A program made the translations under genes and the position numbers. The notes under the pieces were generated by a model. That model searched no databases, had not been told where the DNA came from, and saw nothing but the letters and a program-made list of their open reading frames with translations. A stretch of DNA of 64,000 nt from Rhodocyclales bacterium GT-UBC. Its GTDB lineage: Bacteria > Pseudomonadota > Gammaproteobacteria > Burkholderiales > Rhodocyclaceae. Location of the stretch: contig QXPY01000013.1 in NCBI GenBank assembly GCA_003583745.1, positions 1 through 64,000 on the forward strand, in the 5' to 3' direction. Position 1 is the stretch's first letter; the number at the start of each line of letters is the position of its first letter. Positions 1-9,240 of the stretch are shown piece after piece.

Positions 1-134
1 TGAGCACCGGCAACGCCAATTGGGCGCTGAAAAGACGGGGGAGTCCATCCCATCAGTCGAGGCTCGGCTTCGCCGCTGGGACGCTCAGCCGGCAAGCCGG
101 TTCCGTGCTCCTTGTCTCCAAGGTTAAGCGGCAC

Positions 135-368
135 ATGCAGCTTCGTCGTGTTGTTCGATTCATGCTATTTGCAGCACTCTGTGTGCCGCTGGCATTCGGG
201 CTTACCGTCGCATCGTGGCCGCTGTGGGGTTGGTTCGAAGCTGCTACGGGTATCGAGTCGCTTGGCCACTCCGGACCAGCGTCTTGGTGCTATCTTTTTA
301 CCTATGTTGCCCTCATCGCCATCTCAAACATCTTTGGGGTTGTCGCTGATCGACGTCACGCTGAATGA
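135..368 (+). CDS. small hypothetical membrane protein
   Basis: A 77-residue reading frame with two hydrophobic stretches (roughly residues 8-30 and 50-68) separated by a Trp-rich loop, which suggests a two-pass inner-membrane protein. The ATG at 135 is chosen over the upstream GTG at 105 because AAGG/AAGCGG lies just before it. The same frame stays open to the left edge of the window, so an upstream extension or fusion cannot be excluded. I do not recognise the family. It opens a run of four small unrecognised genes on the plus strand that look less GC-rich than the core genes to the right. Confidence 0.45.
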   Translation: MQLRRVVRFMLFAALCVPLAFGLTVASWPLWGWFEAATGIESLGHSGPASWCYLFTYVALIAISNIFGVVADRRHAE

Positions 369-436
369 GTTTCTTCATTCGCCATCGCTAATGGGAGCGC
401 GGCATTTCCGTTTACATCTGTGAAAGGATAGGTTTG

Positions 437-889
437 ATGAAAAATGCAATTTTCATGAGTGTGGCGCTCTTGGCTTTTGGCTTGCTCAATACTGATGCGT
501 TTGCTGGTCCCGCTACCGATGCGTTGAGTGCGTGCCTGGCCGATAACACAACGGGTAAGGAGCGTAAGGATTTGGCCCGCTGGGTATTTGTCGGAATGGC
601 TGCGCATCCGGAAATTCGTAGTCTTTCCAGTGTTACCCAGGCCGACCGAGAAGGCCTGGATCGGGTTGTGGCGACAACGGTAACCAAGTTGATGACCGAA
701 AAATGCCTTTCTGAAGCTCGTACGGCGTTGGAGCGGGATGGAAATACGTCGATTCAAGGCGCCTTTTCGGTGATGGGGCAGCTTGCGATGCAGGAATTGA
801 TGGCCAATCCTGAGGTAAGCGCTTCATTCTCTCGTTTCGCCAAATACATTGACCAGGCAAAATTGGCGTCTGCGCTATCCGGCAAATAG
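437..889 (+). CDS. small secreted protein of unknown function
   Basis: About 150 residues starting with a clear Sec signal peptide: short basic start (MKN), a hydrophobic core of about 15 residues and an AFA-G cleavage site near residue 23. The mature part is helical and polar, with two Cys (about residues 33 and 94) that could form a disulfide. The ATG at 437 is preferred to the TTG at 434 because GAAAGGA precedes it at good spacing. No family is recognised. It is probably periplasmic or exported; the neighbouring small membrane proteins give no functional clue. Confidence 0.6.
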   Translation: MKNAIFMSVALLAFGLLNTDAFAGPATDALSACLADNTTGKERKDLARWVFVGMAAHPEIRSLSSVTQADREGLDRVVATTVTKLMTEKCLSEARTALERDGNTSIQGAFSVMGQLAMQELMANPEVSASFSRFAKYIDQAKLASALSGK

Positions 890-993
890 GAGCGATGTTT
901 TGGTTGTGGCGGATTTCGTCGCGTTGAGTCTTGGTGGCGGATAGCTCAGGAGCTGCGTTTTTTTGCTCATCAACGGAACTGCGCAGGATTCGC

Positions 994-1410
994 ATGGAAT
1001 TGATTGCCGAAATTGTTGTTCAGGTCCTGGGCTCTTTGCTGCAGTTTGTTGCGGAGTTGTTGCTCCAGGTAGTCCTGGAGGTATTGGCTGATCTGTTGGG
1101 CCGTTCAATACAGGCGCCTTTTTCAAGCTCGCGTCCTCGACCTGCGTGGCTAAGTGGTGTTGGTCACTTGATCATGGGAGCCGCGGCTGGCTGGGCTACG
1201 CTATGGTTGTTTCCTGCCCACTTTATTGAAGCCGAATGGTTGCGGTTATGTAATCTATTGCTGACGCCACTCGCCGCCGGCATGGTCATGGAAGCGATTG
1301 GTTCGTGGAGGATGCGTCGCGATAAGGACGTTTTCAGTCTGGAGCACTTTGTTCAGGGATTTTGCTTCGCTTTTGCCATGGCCGTCGTCCGCTATTTGTT
1401 CGGGCATTAA
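994..1410 (+). CDS. hypothetical membrane protein
   Basis: 138 residues with an amphipathic or hydrophobic N-terminal helix very rich in Leu, Val and Glu, then two or three membrane segments (about residues 55-75, 82-102 and 118-136). The ATG at 994 is chosen over the in-frame TTG at 931 because GCAGGA precedes it. I do not recognise the family. It lies between a secreted protein and another small membrane protein on the same strand, so a short accessory operon is possible, although the gaps of about 50-100 bases do not prove cotranscription. Confidence 0.55.
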   Translation: MELIAEIVVQVLGSLLQFVAELLLQVVLEVLADLLGRSIQAPFSSSRPRPAWLSGVGHLIMGAAAGWATLWLFPAHFIEAEWLRLCNLLLTPLAAGMVMEAIGSWRMRRDKDVFSLEHFVQGFCFAFAMAVVRYLFGH

Positions 1411-1462
1411 GTGCGGACTGTAGCGCCAGTTTTTTCTGGTTAAGTGCTTGGGGGAAATGTCG

Positions 1463-1699
1463 ATGATTTGGTGGAAGGGCAATGGCTTGTGGTTGGGCCT
1501 GTTGGTCGCACTGGCTGTCGTTTCGGCCAGCAAGGCGATCGGGCCGGCGGGCATTCCACTCGGCCTGCTGGCTGCTGCTGCAATACTCCTGGCCTTGCGC
1601 TCGGTATTTCAGGATGCTTCGCTCTACTCCGTGTCGTTCAGGGCCAGGCCTCCCTTATTGATTGTGCTCGCGGGATTGACCTGTATCGCTGGGCGTTGA
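1463..1699 (+). CDS. small hypothetical membrane protein
   Basis: About 78 residues with two hydrophobic helices (about residues 8-27 and 32-50) and a third weaker one at the C-terminus. A GGGGGAA run six bases upstream of the ATG at 1463 acts as a strong ribosome-binding site, so this start is preferred to the ATG at 1457, which almost touches it. No family is recognised. It is the last gene before the convergent giant adhesin gene. Confidence 0.5.
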   Translation: MIWWKGNGLWLGLLVALAVVSASKAIGPAGIPLGLLAAAAILLALRSVFQDASLYSVSFRARPPLLIVLAGLTCIAGR

Positions 1700-1841
1700 T
1701 GCGATATCGATTGGTCCGGCGGGTTGCCCGAAGTAGGAGGCGGGCTATTGGACCCGATCGGAGTGGGACTGAAGATGCACTGACCCGAAGATCAGATCAC
1801 TGCTTGCCAGCAGGAAGTCGACGAAAGTAAAAAGGAGAGGC

Positions 1842-1863
1842 GGCAGGTAAGCCTGCCCTGTTG
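1842..1863 (+). terminator. weak hairpin after small membrane gene
   Basis: GGCAGG and CCTGCC (1842-1847 and 1852-1857) form a six-pair stem with a four-base loop, followed by a T-poor CTGTTGT. It could end the plus-strand run of small genes. The rest of 1700-1927 holds only a short Arg-rich frame that I do not regard as a gene. Confidence 0.35.
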
Positions 1864-1894
1864 TAAAAATTCCTGTTTCGTTCAATAGATTCTT

Positions 1895-1918
1895 GCACCA
1901 CGGGTTGCCCCGTGGTGC
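1895..1918 (-). terminator. hairpin at the end of the adhesin gene
   Basis: GCACCACGGG and CCCGTGGTGC form a perfect ten-pair stem with a TTGC loop, nine bases beyond the adhesin stop codon. No long T tract follows, so it may protect the 3' end or need help to terminate. Confidence 0.55.
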
Positions 1919-1927
1919 GATTGGTGA

Positions 1928-4900
1928 TCAGAGATACTCGATACCGGTGTTGGCGAGGCCGACGAGATTGACGTGTTGCTGGTTGAGATCGAGCTGGGCG
2001 ACGGCGGTGAGGAAATCTGCCTGGCTCATGGTGCCGCCGCTCCCCTGAAGCTGGGAGACGAGCGCGTTGGCCTGGGCGGAACTGGCCTCCTGGCCGGTCA
2101 GGTTGCGATAGACCAGTCGTACCAGATCGAGATTGCTGTCTGAGCCGGCCAACTGACGGACAACACCCTGGCTGAGGGCCAGTTCGTTCAGTTCGAGCAG
2201 CGATTTGCCCTGGTCGAGGAGGGCGATGATGCCGCCGCGCAATTGCGTATCGTTGCGCAAATTGAAAGCCAGCGTCCCGATGAACTCGAGTGCCTGACCG
2301 GCGTGACCGCTAGCGCTGACGTCGAGCGCCAGCTGCTTGTCGGCAAAGCGCAGGCGTTCGATGCCGCTCAGGCTGTCGATGTCGCCGTTGCTGGCAGAGA
2401 CGCGATAGCCCTCGGCGGTGCGGGTCAGGACATAGTCGCTCGCCCGCCTGCTGAAAGCGGCGGTATCGATCCCATTGCCGCCATCGAGCGTGTCGCTGCC
2501 CCGGCCGCCAATCAGCAGGTCGTTGCCGTCGCCGCCGCGCAGCGTATCGTTGCCGGTATCGTCCGACCAGCCGGTTTCGCCGCTCACCAGGTTTTGCGTC
2601 AAAGCGAGATTGCCACTGGCGTCGAGCAGGTCCTGACGGAAGGCAGCCTGGTGAATGCCGTAGAGCAGGATGCCGCCCCAACTGCCACCTTGGGCAAGGT
2701 ATTGGCTGGCGGCCTGCTGCAGACTATCGGATGGCGCGCTACCTGACAGCCAGGTGAACAGTTCCTGAATTTGCGCCTCCTGGGTGGCAAAGCTACGGCC
2801 GGCAACATGGGCGCTGTAGACCATGTCGGCCAACTGCTGGTCGCTCAATCCCTGCGCAGCCAGGCTGTTCATCTCGCTGACCGTGGGCGCCCGGTCGAGG
2901 ACGGCGTGATAGAGCAGGGTGATGGTTTCAAGACTCTCGACGCTGCGGTTGGCAAAGGTGACTGCACCATTGGCTGTCAGCGCGGCGCTGCTGCCCGTCC
3001 AGCTGCCCAGCAGCGATTCGGTTGGGTTGGCGGAGAGTGCGCTTTCCGCCGCAGTAAAGGTCGTCAGCAATTGCTTGTCGGCATTCAGGACAAAACGCCA
3101 CGTACCGGCATCACTTTGTCCGCCCTGCAAGATATCGTCGCCTGTTCCGCCATCGAGCGTGTCGTTACCCAGGCCGCCGACGACCCGGTCGTTGCCTTCA
3201 TCACCGAAGAGTTGGTCATTACCTGAGCGTGAGCCGACGGTATCGTCGCCGCCGCCGCCGTGAAGGATATCGTCGTCGGCGCCCAGCACGATGAACTGGC
3301 TGGCGCTATCGCCGATCACGAAATTACTGCCATTGCCACCGACAATGCGTGCGGCCCCGATCACGATGGCGAATTCGACGTTGTTGAACTGAAGGATGCT
3401 GCCGCTCGGCAGGTTGCGAGCGTCGATAACCAGCGCTTCCTGGCGGGAGGTGGCGGAGTTGCCGTCACCGGCATCGATGGCGCCGGTGATCACGACCGGC
3501 GCGGACAGGCTGGTTCCGGCCGCGGTCAACGTGACGGTACGGACTGCGACAGCCTGTTGATCGCTGACCGATGGGACGTATTGGTCAATACCGGCGCTGA
3601 CGATTTCGGAGAACACCGCGCTGTCGCTGACCTTGGGCGACGACGCGGCAATCAATTGTTCGCGCAAGGTCTGCGTGCTTGACGAGCTGACCGCTTCGCT
3701 GCTCAGGCCGACACCGACCGGCAGGCTGACCTGGATCAGCGGGCTGCCATTGGTCGTCGTGGCAATCGGAATATCGGCCAGCGAGGCATTCGCGGTCGAG
3801 GTGTCTTCCGCCCGGCTGGTCGTGATGACCGGAACAACCAAGGTCGTAACCGTCTGACCGGCGCTGTTGGTTTGCGATGTCTGGGTCACGGTCACGCCAT
3901 CGACCGTCCCTTGGGTCGATGTCTGGGTTGAGGTCTGGGGCGTTGCCGGTGGAACAAAAACGCCCGATTCATCGACGTTGATCACGTTGATGGTCAGGGT
4001 CTGGGCGGTGGTGCCGCCATGTCCATCGTTGGCGGTGACCTGAACGATGTAGGAGTTATTGCTATCGGCATCGGCGGGCAACTCGTAATCGGGCGCCGTG
4101 ATGAAATTCAATACGCCAGTCGTCGCATTGAGTGTGAAGCGGGCCTGATCGGCCCCGCCGGTCAGCGAATAGGTGACGGTATCGCCATCCGGATCGGTTG
4201 CCGTCACCACGGTTGCCGTGGTTTGGTTCTCCTCGAGTGATTGCAAGCCGGTTGCTCCGCCGCCATTGCTGGTGATGCTTGGCGGTGCATTCAAGGTGGC
4301 GGTAATGCCGTTGCCGGTGAGATCGGCGACGACAACAGCGGCATCGGCCCCCGCCGCCCAATCCTCGGCACCGGCCAGGTTATAGGTCACGTTGCCAAGC
4401 GAGGCGGTGCCGGCCTTGTTGATCCGGCTGGTCAGGGCGGTCTTGTCGGTGCCGTTGAGTGTGACGGTGAAGCTGGTGGCGCTGGTGATCTCGACATTCG
4501 AGCTGGTCAGCGTATAGGCCGTCGAGTCGCCGGCAATGCTCAACTTGCTGACGTCGATGTCGTTGGCGGCGCCGGACTTGCTCAGGAACCCCGTGCCGGT
4601 GACGACCAGCGTGCCCGCACTGGCGTTGTAGGTGGCCGAAGTGATGGTCGGCACGGCGACATTGCTCACCGTGACGCCGTTGCCGGTGGTGTCGGCAACG
4701 ACGACGGCGCTATCGGCACCGGCCGCCCAGTCCTCGGCGGCGGCGATGTTGTAGGTGGTGCCACTGGTTGAAGCGGTGCCGTTCTTGTTGGCGATCAGGC
4801 CCAGACCGGCCTTGTCGGTAGCGGACAAGGTGAGAGTGAAGGCGGTACCGGAGGTGACCTCGACATTGACGGTATCGGTCAGCGTGTAGGTGCTGCCGCC

Positions 4901-7900
4901 CTCGCCGGTAAAGGTGAACTTGTTGGCGACGATGTCGTTGGCCGCGCCGTTAAGCTTGAGGAAGCCGGTGCCGGTGACGACCAGGGCGCCGGTAGCGGCG
5001 TTGTAGGTCGCTGAAGTAATGATCGGCGCGGCGACATTGCTCACCGTGACGCCGTTGCCGGTGGTATCGGCGATGACGACGGCACTATCGGCGCCGGCCG
5101 CCCAGTCTTCGGCGGCAGCCAGATTGAAGGTGGTGCCGCTGGTCGAGCTGGTTCCGTTCTTGTTGGCGATCAGGCCAACGCCGGCCTTGTCGGTAGCGGA
5201 CAAGGTGAGGGTGAAGGCAGTGCCGGAAGTGACCTCGACATTGGCGGTATCGGTCAGCGTGTAAGTGCTGCCGCCCTCGCCGGTGAAGGTGAACTTGTTG
5301 GCGACGATGTCATTCGTTGCGCCGGACTTGCTGAGGAAGCCGGTGCCGGTGACGACCAGGGCGCCGGTGGCGGCATCGTAGGTGGCCGAAGTAATGGTCG
5401 GTGCGGCGACATTGCTAACCGTGACGCCGTTACCGGTGCTATCGGCCCCGGCGGCGGCAGTGCTGTCCCAATTGGCTGCCCCGGCTAGATTGAAGGTGGT
5501 GCCGCTGGTCGAACTGGTGCCGTTTTTGTTGAGAATGAGCCCGAGCGCCGCCTGGTCGGTGGCATTGAGGGTGACGGAGAAAGCGGTAGCGCTGCTGGCG
5601 GTGACGTTGGCCGAGGTCAGGGTGTAGGTCGAGCCGCCTTCACCGGTCAGGGTGAGCTTGCTGACATCGATGGTGTCGCCGGCGGTCATGTTGTTGCCGG
5701 TGACGCTAAGTACGCCGGTCGCCGCGTTGTAGGTAGCGCTGACGATGGAGGTCGAGGCATTGCTGGCGGTAATACCGTTGCCGGTCAGATCGGCGACGAC
5801 AACTGCGGCATCGGCGCCGGCCGCCCAATCCTCGGCGGCGGCGATGTTGTAGGTGGTGGCATCGACGGAAGCGGCACCGTCCTTGTTGAGCAGTGCCTTG
5901 ACCGCCGTCTTGTCGGTAGCGGACAAGGTGAGGGTGAAGGCGGTGCCGGAGGTGACTTCGACATTGGCGGTATCGGTCAGGGCGTAGGTGCTGCCGCCCT
6001 GGCCGGTGAAGGTGAATTTGTTGGCGACGATGTCGTTGCTGGCGCCGGACTTGCTGAGGAAACCGGTACCGGTGACGAGCAGGGCGCCGGTGGCCGCATC
6101 GTAGGTGGCCGAAGTAATGGTCGGCACGGCGACATTGCTGACCGTGATCCCGTTACCCGTCAGGTCGACATCAGTGACACCTGCGGCAGCACCGGCTGCC
6201 CAGTCTTCGGCTGCGGCGACGTTGTAGGTGGTGCCGCTGGTCGAGCTGGTGCCGTTCTTGTTAAAGAACAGATTGGCCGCAGCGCGATCGGTGGCATTCA
6301 AGGTCACACTGAAAGCAGTTGCTGAAGTGATTTCAACGTTTCCACTGGTCAGCGTGTAGGTGCTGCCTCCCTCACCGAGAAACGATAGTTTGGAAACGGC
6401 AATATCGTTGTTGGCACCAGCCAGGGCAATAAGGTTTTGGCCGGTAACATTCAAGACACCTGTCGATGCGTCGTAGGTTGCCGAGGTGATGCTGGGCGTC
6501 GTATCGATCACGATGGCCTTGTTGGCGCCCAGCGAATTGGCTGCGCCCGGCGATGCCAGGGTCAGGGTGGCATCGTTGCCAGCGCTATCCTTGATCGTGC
6601 CGCCATTGAGGGCCAGCGCACTGGTACTCAGGTAGTCTAGGTCGGCCGTGGTGTCGCCAGCCTGGACGGTATAGGTGAAGGTCAGCGTGCTGCTGCCGGA
6701 GCCGCTGGCGTAGTTGATGACGCGGTCGGTGGTGCCGGTTTCGAGGGTGAGTTGCGGCGTACCGGTAACGGTGACGGTCTCGCTGAAATTGGCCTGGATG
6801 CTGATCGTGTCGCCGACCTTGTAGGTGCCGTTGGCGGTACTCGAATTGATCGAAGTGACCGTCGGAGCGACACCGTCGATGACGATGGCCTTGTTGGCGC
6901 CTAACGAGTTCGCTGCACCGGGGCTGGGCAAGGTCAGGGTGGCATCGTTGCCGGCGGCATCCTTGATCGTGCCGCCGTTGAGGGCAAGGGCGCCGGTACT
7001 CAGGTAATCAAGATCGGCCGTGGTGTCACCCGCCTGAACGGTGTAGGTGAAGGTCAGCGTGCTGGAGCCGGAGCCGCTGGCGTAGTTGATGACGCGGTCG
7101 GTGGTGCCGGTTTCGAGGGTGAGTTGCGGCGTACCGGTAACGGTGACGGTCTCGCTGAAATTGGCCTGGATGCTGATCGTGTCGCCGACCTTGTAGGTGC
7201 CGTTGGCGGTACTGGATGTCACTCCGTTGACGGTAGGAGGCGTGCTGTCGCCTTGAATATTGGATAGGCTGAGATTATCCAGTATCAACTTCTGTATCGA
7301 GCCCGCGCCGGATTTCATCACCAACTTGCTAATCGAAGTCATGCCAGAAAAATTGACTGTATTTGTCTGGCCGGGTCCAAAGTTGGTAGATGATGAAGTA
7401 ATCAGGTTGTTTGATGCGTCGTAAGCGTAAAACTTAATGTTTTGGGCTGAGGTAAAAACGTTATTTATATAAATCGAATTTGCGGTAAACGTTTGTGCAT
7501 TCTGGAAAGAGAACGTGACCTTGTTTTCGCCACCAGAGTAGGCCACATATATGGGCCCCCCGCCTCCCGAGGCGCCTCGGGACTCACCATCGATAACAAG
7601 TTTGTAATTTGCGTCCCCGCTGACCTTATAGATTACGTTTTCTGAAGCATTCATTCCTCCATAGTTATCAAATCTGGATCCAGTATCGAAGTCCACTGTC
7701 ACAGATGCAATTGACAGTAGGTCGCTGTATAAGCTTGCAACCGATTGATCAACAACGATATTCGACTCGATGCGGCCTTGTACAACTTCCAGTGCCCAGT
7801 CACCGCCCTGGTTTGTATTGCCGGTCAGGTTGCTGGATGCCGCAATGTCGGCGCCGGTGACTACCGCCAAGTCTTCAAGCAACTGCTTACCGCTGCCAGA

Positions 7901-8380
7901 GCCGATATTGCAGCCATAGAGCAGGATGTCTGCATCGGTGGCCAGGCTCAGCCCGATCTCGTGCAACACTTGCTGTTGGGTGGCGAGTGTGTTTTGGTCG
8001 AGCATCAGGGCACCGAGATTGACCGAGCCTTCGCTGCCATGGGAAATCAAATGCAGGGCATCGATGCCGGTGCGGCCCGCCAGAATCTGGGCGATTTGTT
8101 GCAAGCCATTCTGGTTGGCATCAAGGATGTGAACTTCCTTGTCAGCGCCGATTCCTTGTCGCAATTGGTCGATGTTGCCGACATCGCTCTCAATGAAAAC
8201 GATTTCGCAAGGTTCAGTCGAGGCGTCCGCCGCGTAGATCGAATGATTGCCGAGCAACGGGTCGCCACTGATGATGAGTGGCGGCAGTTCAGGTGCAACG
8301 GTGGGCATGATGACGAATTTGTCATTGCTGCCAGTACGAATCTCCAACTCTGTCGTGGCAATACTGTTTGATTGATTCAT
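1928..8380 (-). CDS. giant DUF4347/RTX repeat adhesin, type I secreted
   Basis: 2,150 residues with no Sec signal. Order of parts: a DUF4347 domain (about 58-222); a distinct, more AT-rich segment (about 225-380); two 124-residue Ig-like repeats (about 380-625); six repeats of about 123 residues starting TSATYxAxTG (about 626-1364); a cadherin-like domain (about 1365-1475); a Thr/Ser/Val-rich linker; RTX nonapeptides of the GGxGxDxL type (about 1690-1755 and again about 1940-1975); and two DUF4214-like regions including the C-terminus. RTX repeats and a C-terminal signal are typical of calcium-folded type I substrates, so it is probably a surface or released adhesin. The start has GGAG nine bases upstream, inside the last codons of the sulfotransferase gene, implying translational coupling. 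No ABC/HlyD/TolC exporter is encoded in this window. Tyrosines in acidic context (Y459, Y583, Y1432) are notable given the neighbours. Confidence 0.85.
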   Translation of the reverse strand: MNQSNSIATTELEIRTGSNDKFVIMPTVAPELPPLIISGDPLLGNHSIYAADASTEPCEIVFIESDVGNIDQLRQGIGADKEVHILDANQNGLQQIAQILAGRTGIDALHLISHGSEGSVNLGALMLDQNTLATQQQVLHEIGLSLATDADILLYGCNIGSGSGKQLLEDLAVVTGADIAASSNLTGNTNQGGDWALEVVQGRIESNIVVDQSVASLYSDLLSIASVTVDFDTGSRFDNYGGMNASENVIYKVSGDANYKLVIDGESRGASGGGGPIYVAYSGGENKVTFSFQNAQTFTANSIYINNVFTSAQNIKFYAYDASNNLITSSSTNFGPGQTNTVNFSGMTSISKLVMKSGAGSIQKLILDNLSLSNIQGDSTPPTVNGVTSSTANGTYKVGDTISIQANFSETVTVTGTPQLTLETGTTDRVINYASGSGSSTLTFTYTVQAGDTTADLDYLSTGALALNGGTIKDAAGNDATLTLPSPGAANSLGANKAIVIDGVAPTVTSINSSTANGTYKVGDTISIQANFSETVTVTGTPQLTLETGTTDRVINYASGSGSSTLTFTYTVQAGDTTADLDYLSTSALALNGGTIKDSAGNDATLTLASPGAANSLGANKAIVIDTTPSITSATYDASTGVLNVTGQNLIALAGANNDIAVSKLSFLGEGGSTYTLTSGNVEITSATAFSVTLNATDRAAANLFFNKNGTSSTSGTTYNVAAAEDWAAGAAAGVTDVDLTGNGITVSNVAVPTITSATYDAATGALLVTGTGFLSKSGASNDIVANKFTFTGQGGSTYALTDTANVEVTSGTAFTLTLSATDKTAVKALLNKDGAASVDATTYNIAAAEDWAAGADAAVVVADLTGNGITASNASTSIVSATYNAATGVLSVTGNNMTAGDTIDVSKLTLTGEGGSTYTLTSANVTASSATAFSVTLNATDQAALGLILNKNGTSSTSGTTFNLAGAANWDSTAAAGADSTGNGVTVSNVAAPTITSATYDAATGALVVTGTGFLSKSGATNDIVANKFTFTGEGGSTYTLTDTANVEVTSGTAFTLTLSATDKAGVGLIANKNGTSSTSGTTFNLAAAEDWAAGADSAVVIADTTGNGVTVSNVAAPIITSATYNAATGALVVTGTGFLKLNGAANDIVANKFTFTGEGGSTYTLTDTVNVEVTSGTAFTLTLSATDKAGLGLIANKNGTASTSGTTYNIAAAEDWAAGADSAVVVADTTGNGVTVSNVAVPTITSATYNASAGTLVVTGTGFLSKSGAANDIDVSKLSIAGDSTAYTLTSSNVEITSATSFTVTLNGTDKTALTSRINKAGTASLGNVTYNLAGAEDWAAGADAAVVVADLTGNGITATLNAPPSITSNGGGATGLQSLEENQTTATVVTATDPDGDTVTYSLTGGADQARFTLNATTGVLNFITAPDYELPADADSNNSYIVQVTANDGHGGTTAQTLTINVINVDESGVFVPPATPQTSTQTSTQGTVDGVTVTQTSQTNSAGQTVTTLVVPVITTSRAEDTSTANASLADIPIATTTNGSPLIQVSLPVGVGLSSEAVSSSSTQTLREQLIAASSPKVSDSAVFSEIVSAGIDQYVPSVSDQQAVAVRTVTLTAAGTSLSAPVVITGAIDAGDGNSATSRQEALVIDARNLPSGSILQFNNVEFAIVIGAARIVGGNGSNFVIGDSASQFIVLGADDDILHGGGGDDTVGSRSGNDQLFGDEGNDRVVGGLGNDTLDGGTGDDILQGGQSDAGTWRFVLNADKQLLTTFTAAESALSANPTESLLGSWTGSSAALTANGAVTFANRSVESLETITLLYHAVLDRAPTVSEMNSLAAQGLSDQQLADMVYSAHVAGRSFATQEAQIQELFTWLSGSAPSDSLQQAASQYLAQGGSWGGILLYGIHQAAFRQDLLDASGNLALTQNLVSGETGWSDDTGNDTLRGGDGNDLLIGGRGSDTLDGGNGIDTAAFSRRASDYVLTRTAEGYRVSASNGDIDSLSGIERLRFADKQLALDVSASGHAGQALEFIGTLAFNLRNDTQLRGGIIALLDQGKSLLELNELALSQGVVRQLAGSDSNLDLVRLVYRNLTGQEASSAQANALVSQLQGSGGTMSQADFLTAVAQLDLNQQHVNLVGLANTGIEYL
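4290..6505 (-). repeat. six tandem ~123-codon repeats in adhesin
   Basis: Six units each begin with a TSATY-like motif followed by a VTG strand, a GGSTYTLT strand, a TLSATDK or TLNATD strand and an AAEDWAAG strand. Units 2, 4 and 5 (counted from the N-terminus) are closest at DNA level. Their boundaries are approximate. Confidence 0.8.
6698..7213 (-). repeat. near-identical 372-bp Ig-like repeat pair in adhesin
   Basis: The stretch around 6698-6841 reappears almost base for base around 7070-7213, a period of 372 bases (124 codons). The identity at DNA level, not only protein level, points to recent duplication or gene conversion. Confidence 0.85.
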
Positions 8381-8383
8381 CGG

Positions 8384-9220
8384 TTAAATCTCCGTCACAT
8401 TCATCTTTGGGGCGACCACATTTGCCGCGCTGCCGCTGGGGTCGGTCCAGAAGGTCATTTTGCTGAATTTTTCGAACAAGTCGGGGGGGAGTAAACTGCG
8501 GCGGGAGGAAGGTGCGACCTTCGGTCGGACGTAATGCAGGCCGGGAGTCCCGAGTTGTTGATCGAATTCCGGTGCGTCGTATTCGACGTTTTCAAAATCG
8601 TGCGTAAAGAGCGGTTCGTCAATAAATCGGTAAATCAAGGGCATGACTTTTTCCGGTGACTGGGTCAGCAGGTCGTAATCAAGAACAAGTAGCGATTTGG
8701 CTTGTTCGCCGTAAAAGGCCTCACGTAATGCCGACCAGGCAAATCCAACCATTTGGTCGTGCTGGGCCAGTCCTTCCAGGCGGCTATAGACAGTGCTGCG
8801 CTGCATGTTGTTGCCGAACAACCGGGTGTTTTCGTAAGGGTTGTTGCGAAATAGCCGTTCGATGCTGTCCATGATCCAGGCAACGTTGCGTACGCAGGCA
8901 ATGATTTTGGCATCCGGAAATAGGTCGAGCACTAGGGGCATGCGCCCAGCCCAGGCACGGTTGGTGTCGAATATGACCTCTTTGTCTGGGCGGTCGGCGT
9001 AGTAGGACGAAAATACCCCGTGCAGCAAGTTTTGTTTTTGGGTTGCGGTGACGACGTTGCTGAACTCACTGCCGGCGCTGAATTGGCTGATCATGTTGCT
9101 GACCAATCCACCGACGGGACTTGTCATGCCGGCGCAAAAGCGAGGGTTTTGTTTGAGCAGGGCGGCGAGCAACGTTGATCCTGAACGAGGAAGGCCGGTG
9201 ATGAAATGAAATTTAGTCAT
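8384..9220 (-). CDS. PAPS-dependent sulfotransferase
   Basis: 278 residues starting MTKFHFITGLPRSGST: the PRSGSTLL loop is the 5'-phosphosulfate-binding motif, and CVRNVAWIMDSIERL (about residues 89-103) is the 3'-phosphate-binding motif with Arg and Ser eight residues apart. The overall form is that of the broad Sulfotransfer_3/TPST-like group, which moves sulfate from PAPS to hydroxyl groups of sugars, lipids or tyrosine. Start 9220 is preferred to 9304 because the longer form would overlap cysC and precede the PRSGST strand by an unlikely tail. It lies 20 bases after cysC and 3 bases before the adhesin gene. Substrate specificity cannot be read from the sequence; the adhesin or a surface glycan are the obvious candidates. 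Confidence 0.85.
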   Translation of the reverse strand: MTKFHFITGLPRSGSTLLAALLKQNPRFCAGMTSPVGGLVSNMISQFSAGSEFSNVVTATQKQNLLHGVFSSYYADRPDKEVIFDTNRAWAGRMPLVLDLFPDAKIIACVRNVAWIMDSIERLFRNNPYENTRLFGNNMQRSTVYSRLEGLAQHDQMVGFAWSALREAFYGEQAKSLLVLDYDLLTQSPEKVMPLIYRFIDEPLFTHDFENVEYDAPEFDQQLGTPGLHYVRPKVAPSSRRSLLPPDLFEKFSKMTFWTDPSGSAANVVAPKMNVTEI

Positions 9221-9240
9221 GTGCTGGTGGCGGGGAGGAG

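Noticed and set aside
60..135. A GTTAAGC-like core and imperfect GC-rich repeats that resemble an integron attC site
   Set aside because: No matching RYYYAAC partner and no foldable attC stem could be found, and no integrase is in the window.
4290..7230. Regular repeats that could be taken for a CRISPR or satellite array
   Set aside because: The repeats are in frame, about 370 bases long and encode beta-rich protein domains, so they are protein repeats.
7745..8371. Long plus-strand reading frame antisense to the adhesin N-terminus
   Set aside because: It mirrors the codon structure of the adhesin gene, has no known domain and no ribosome site.
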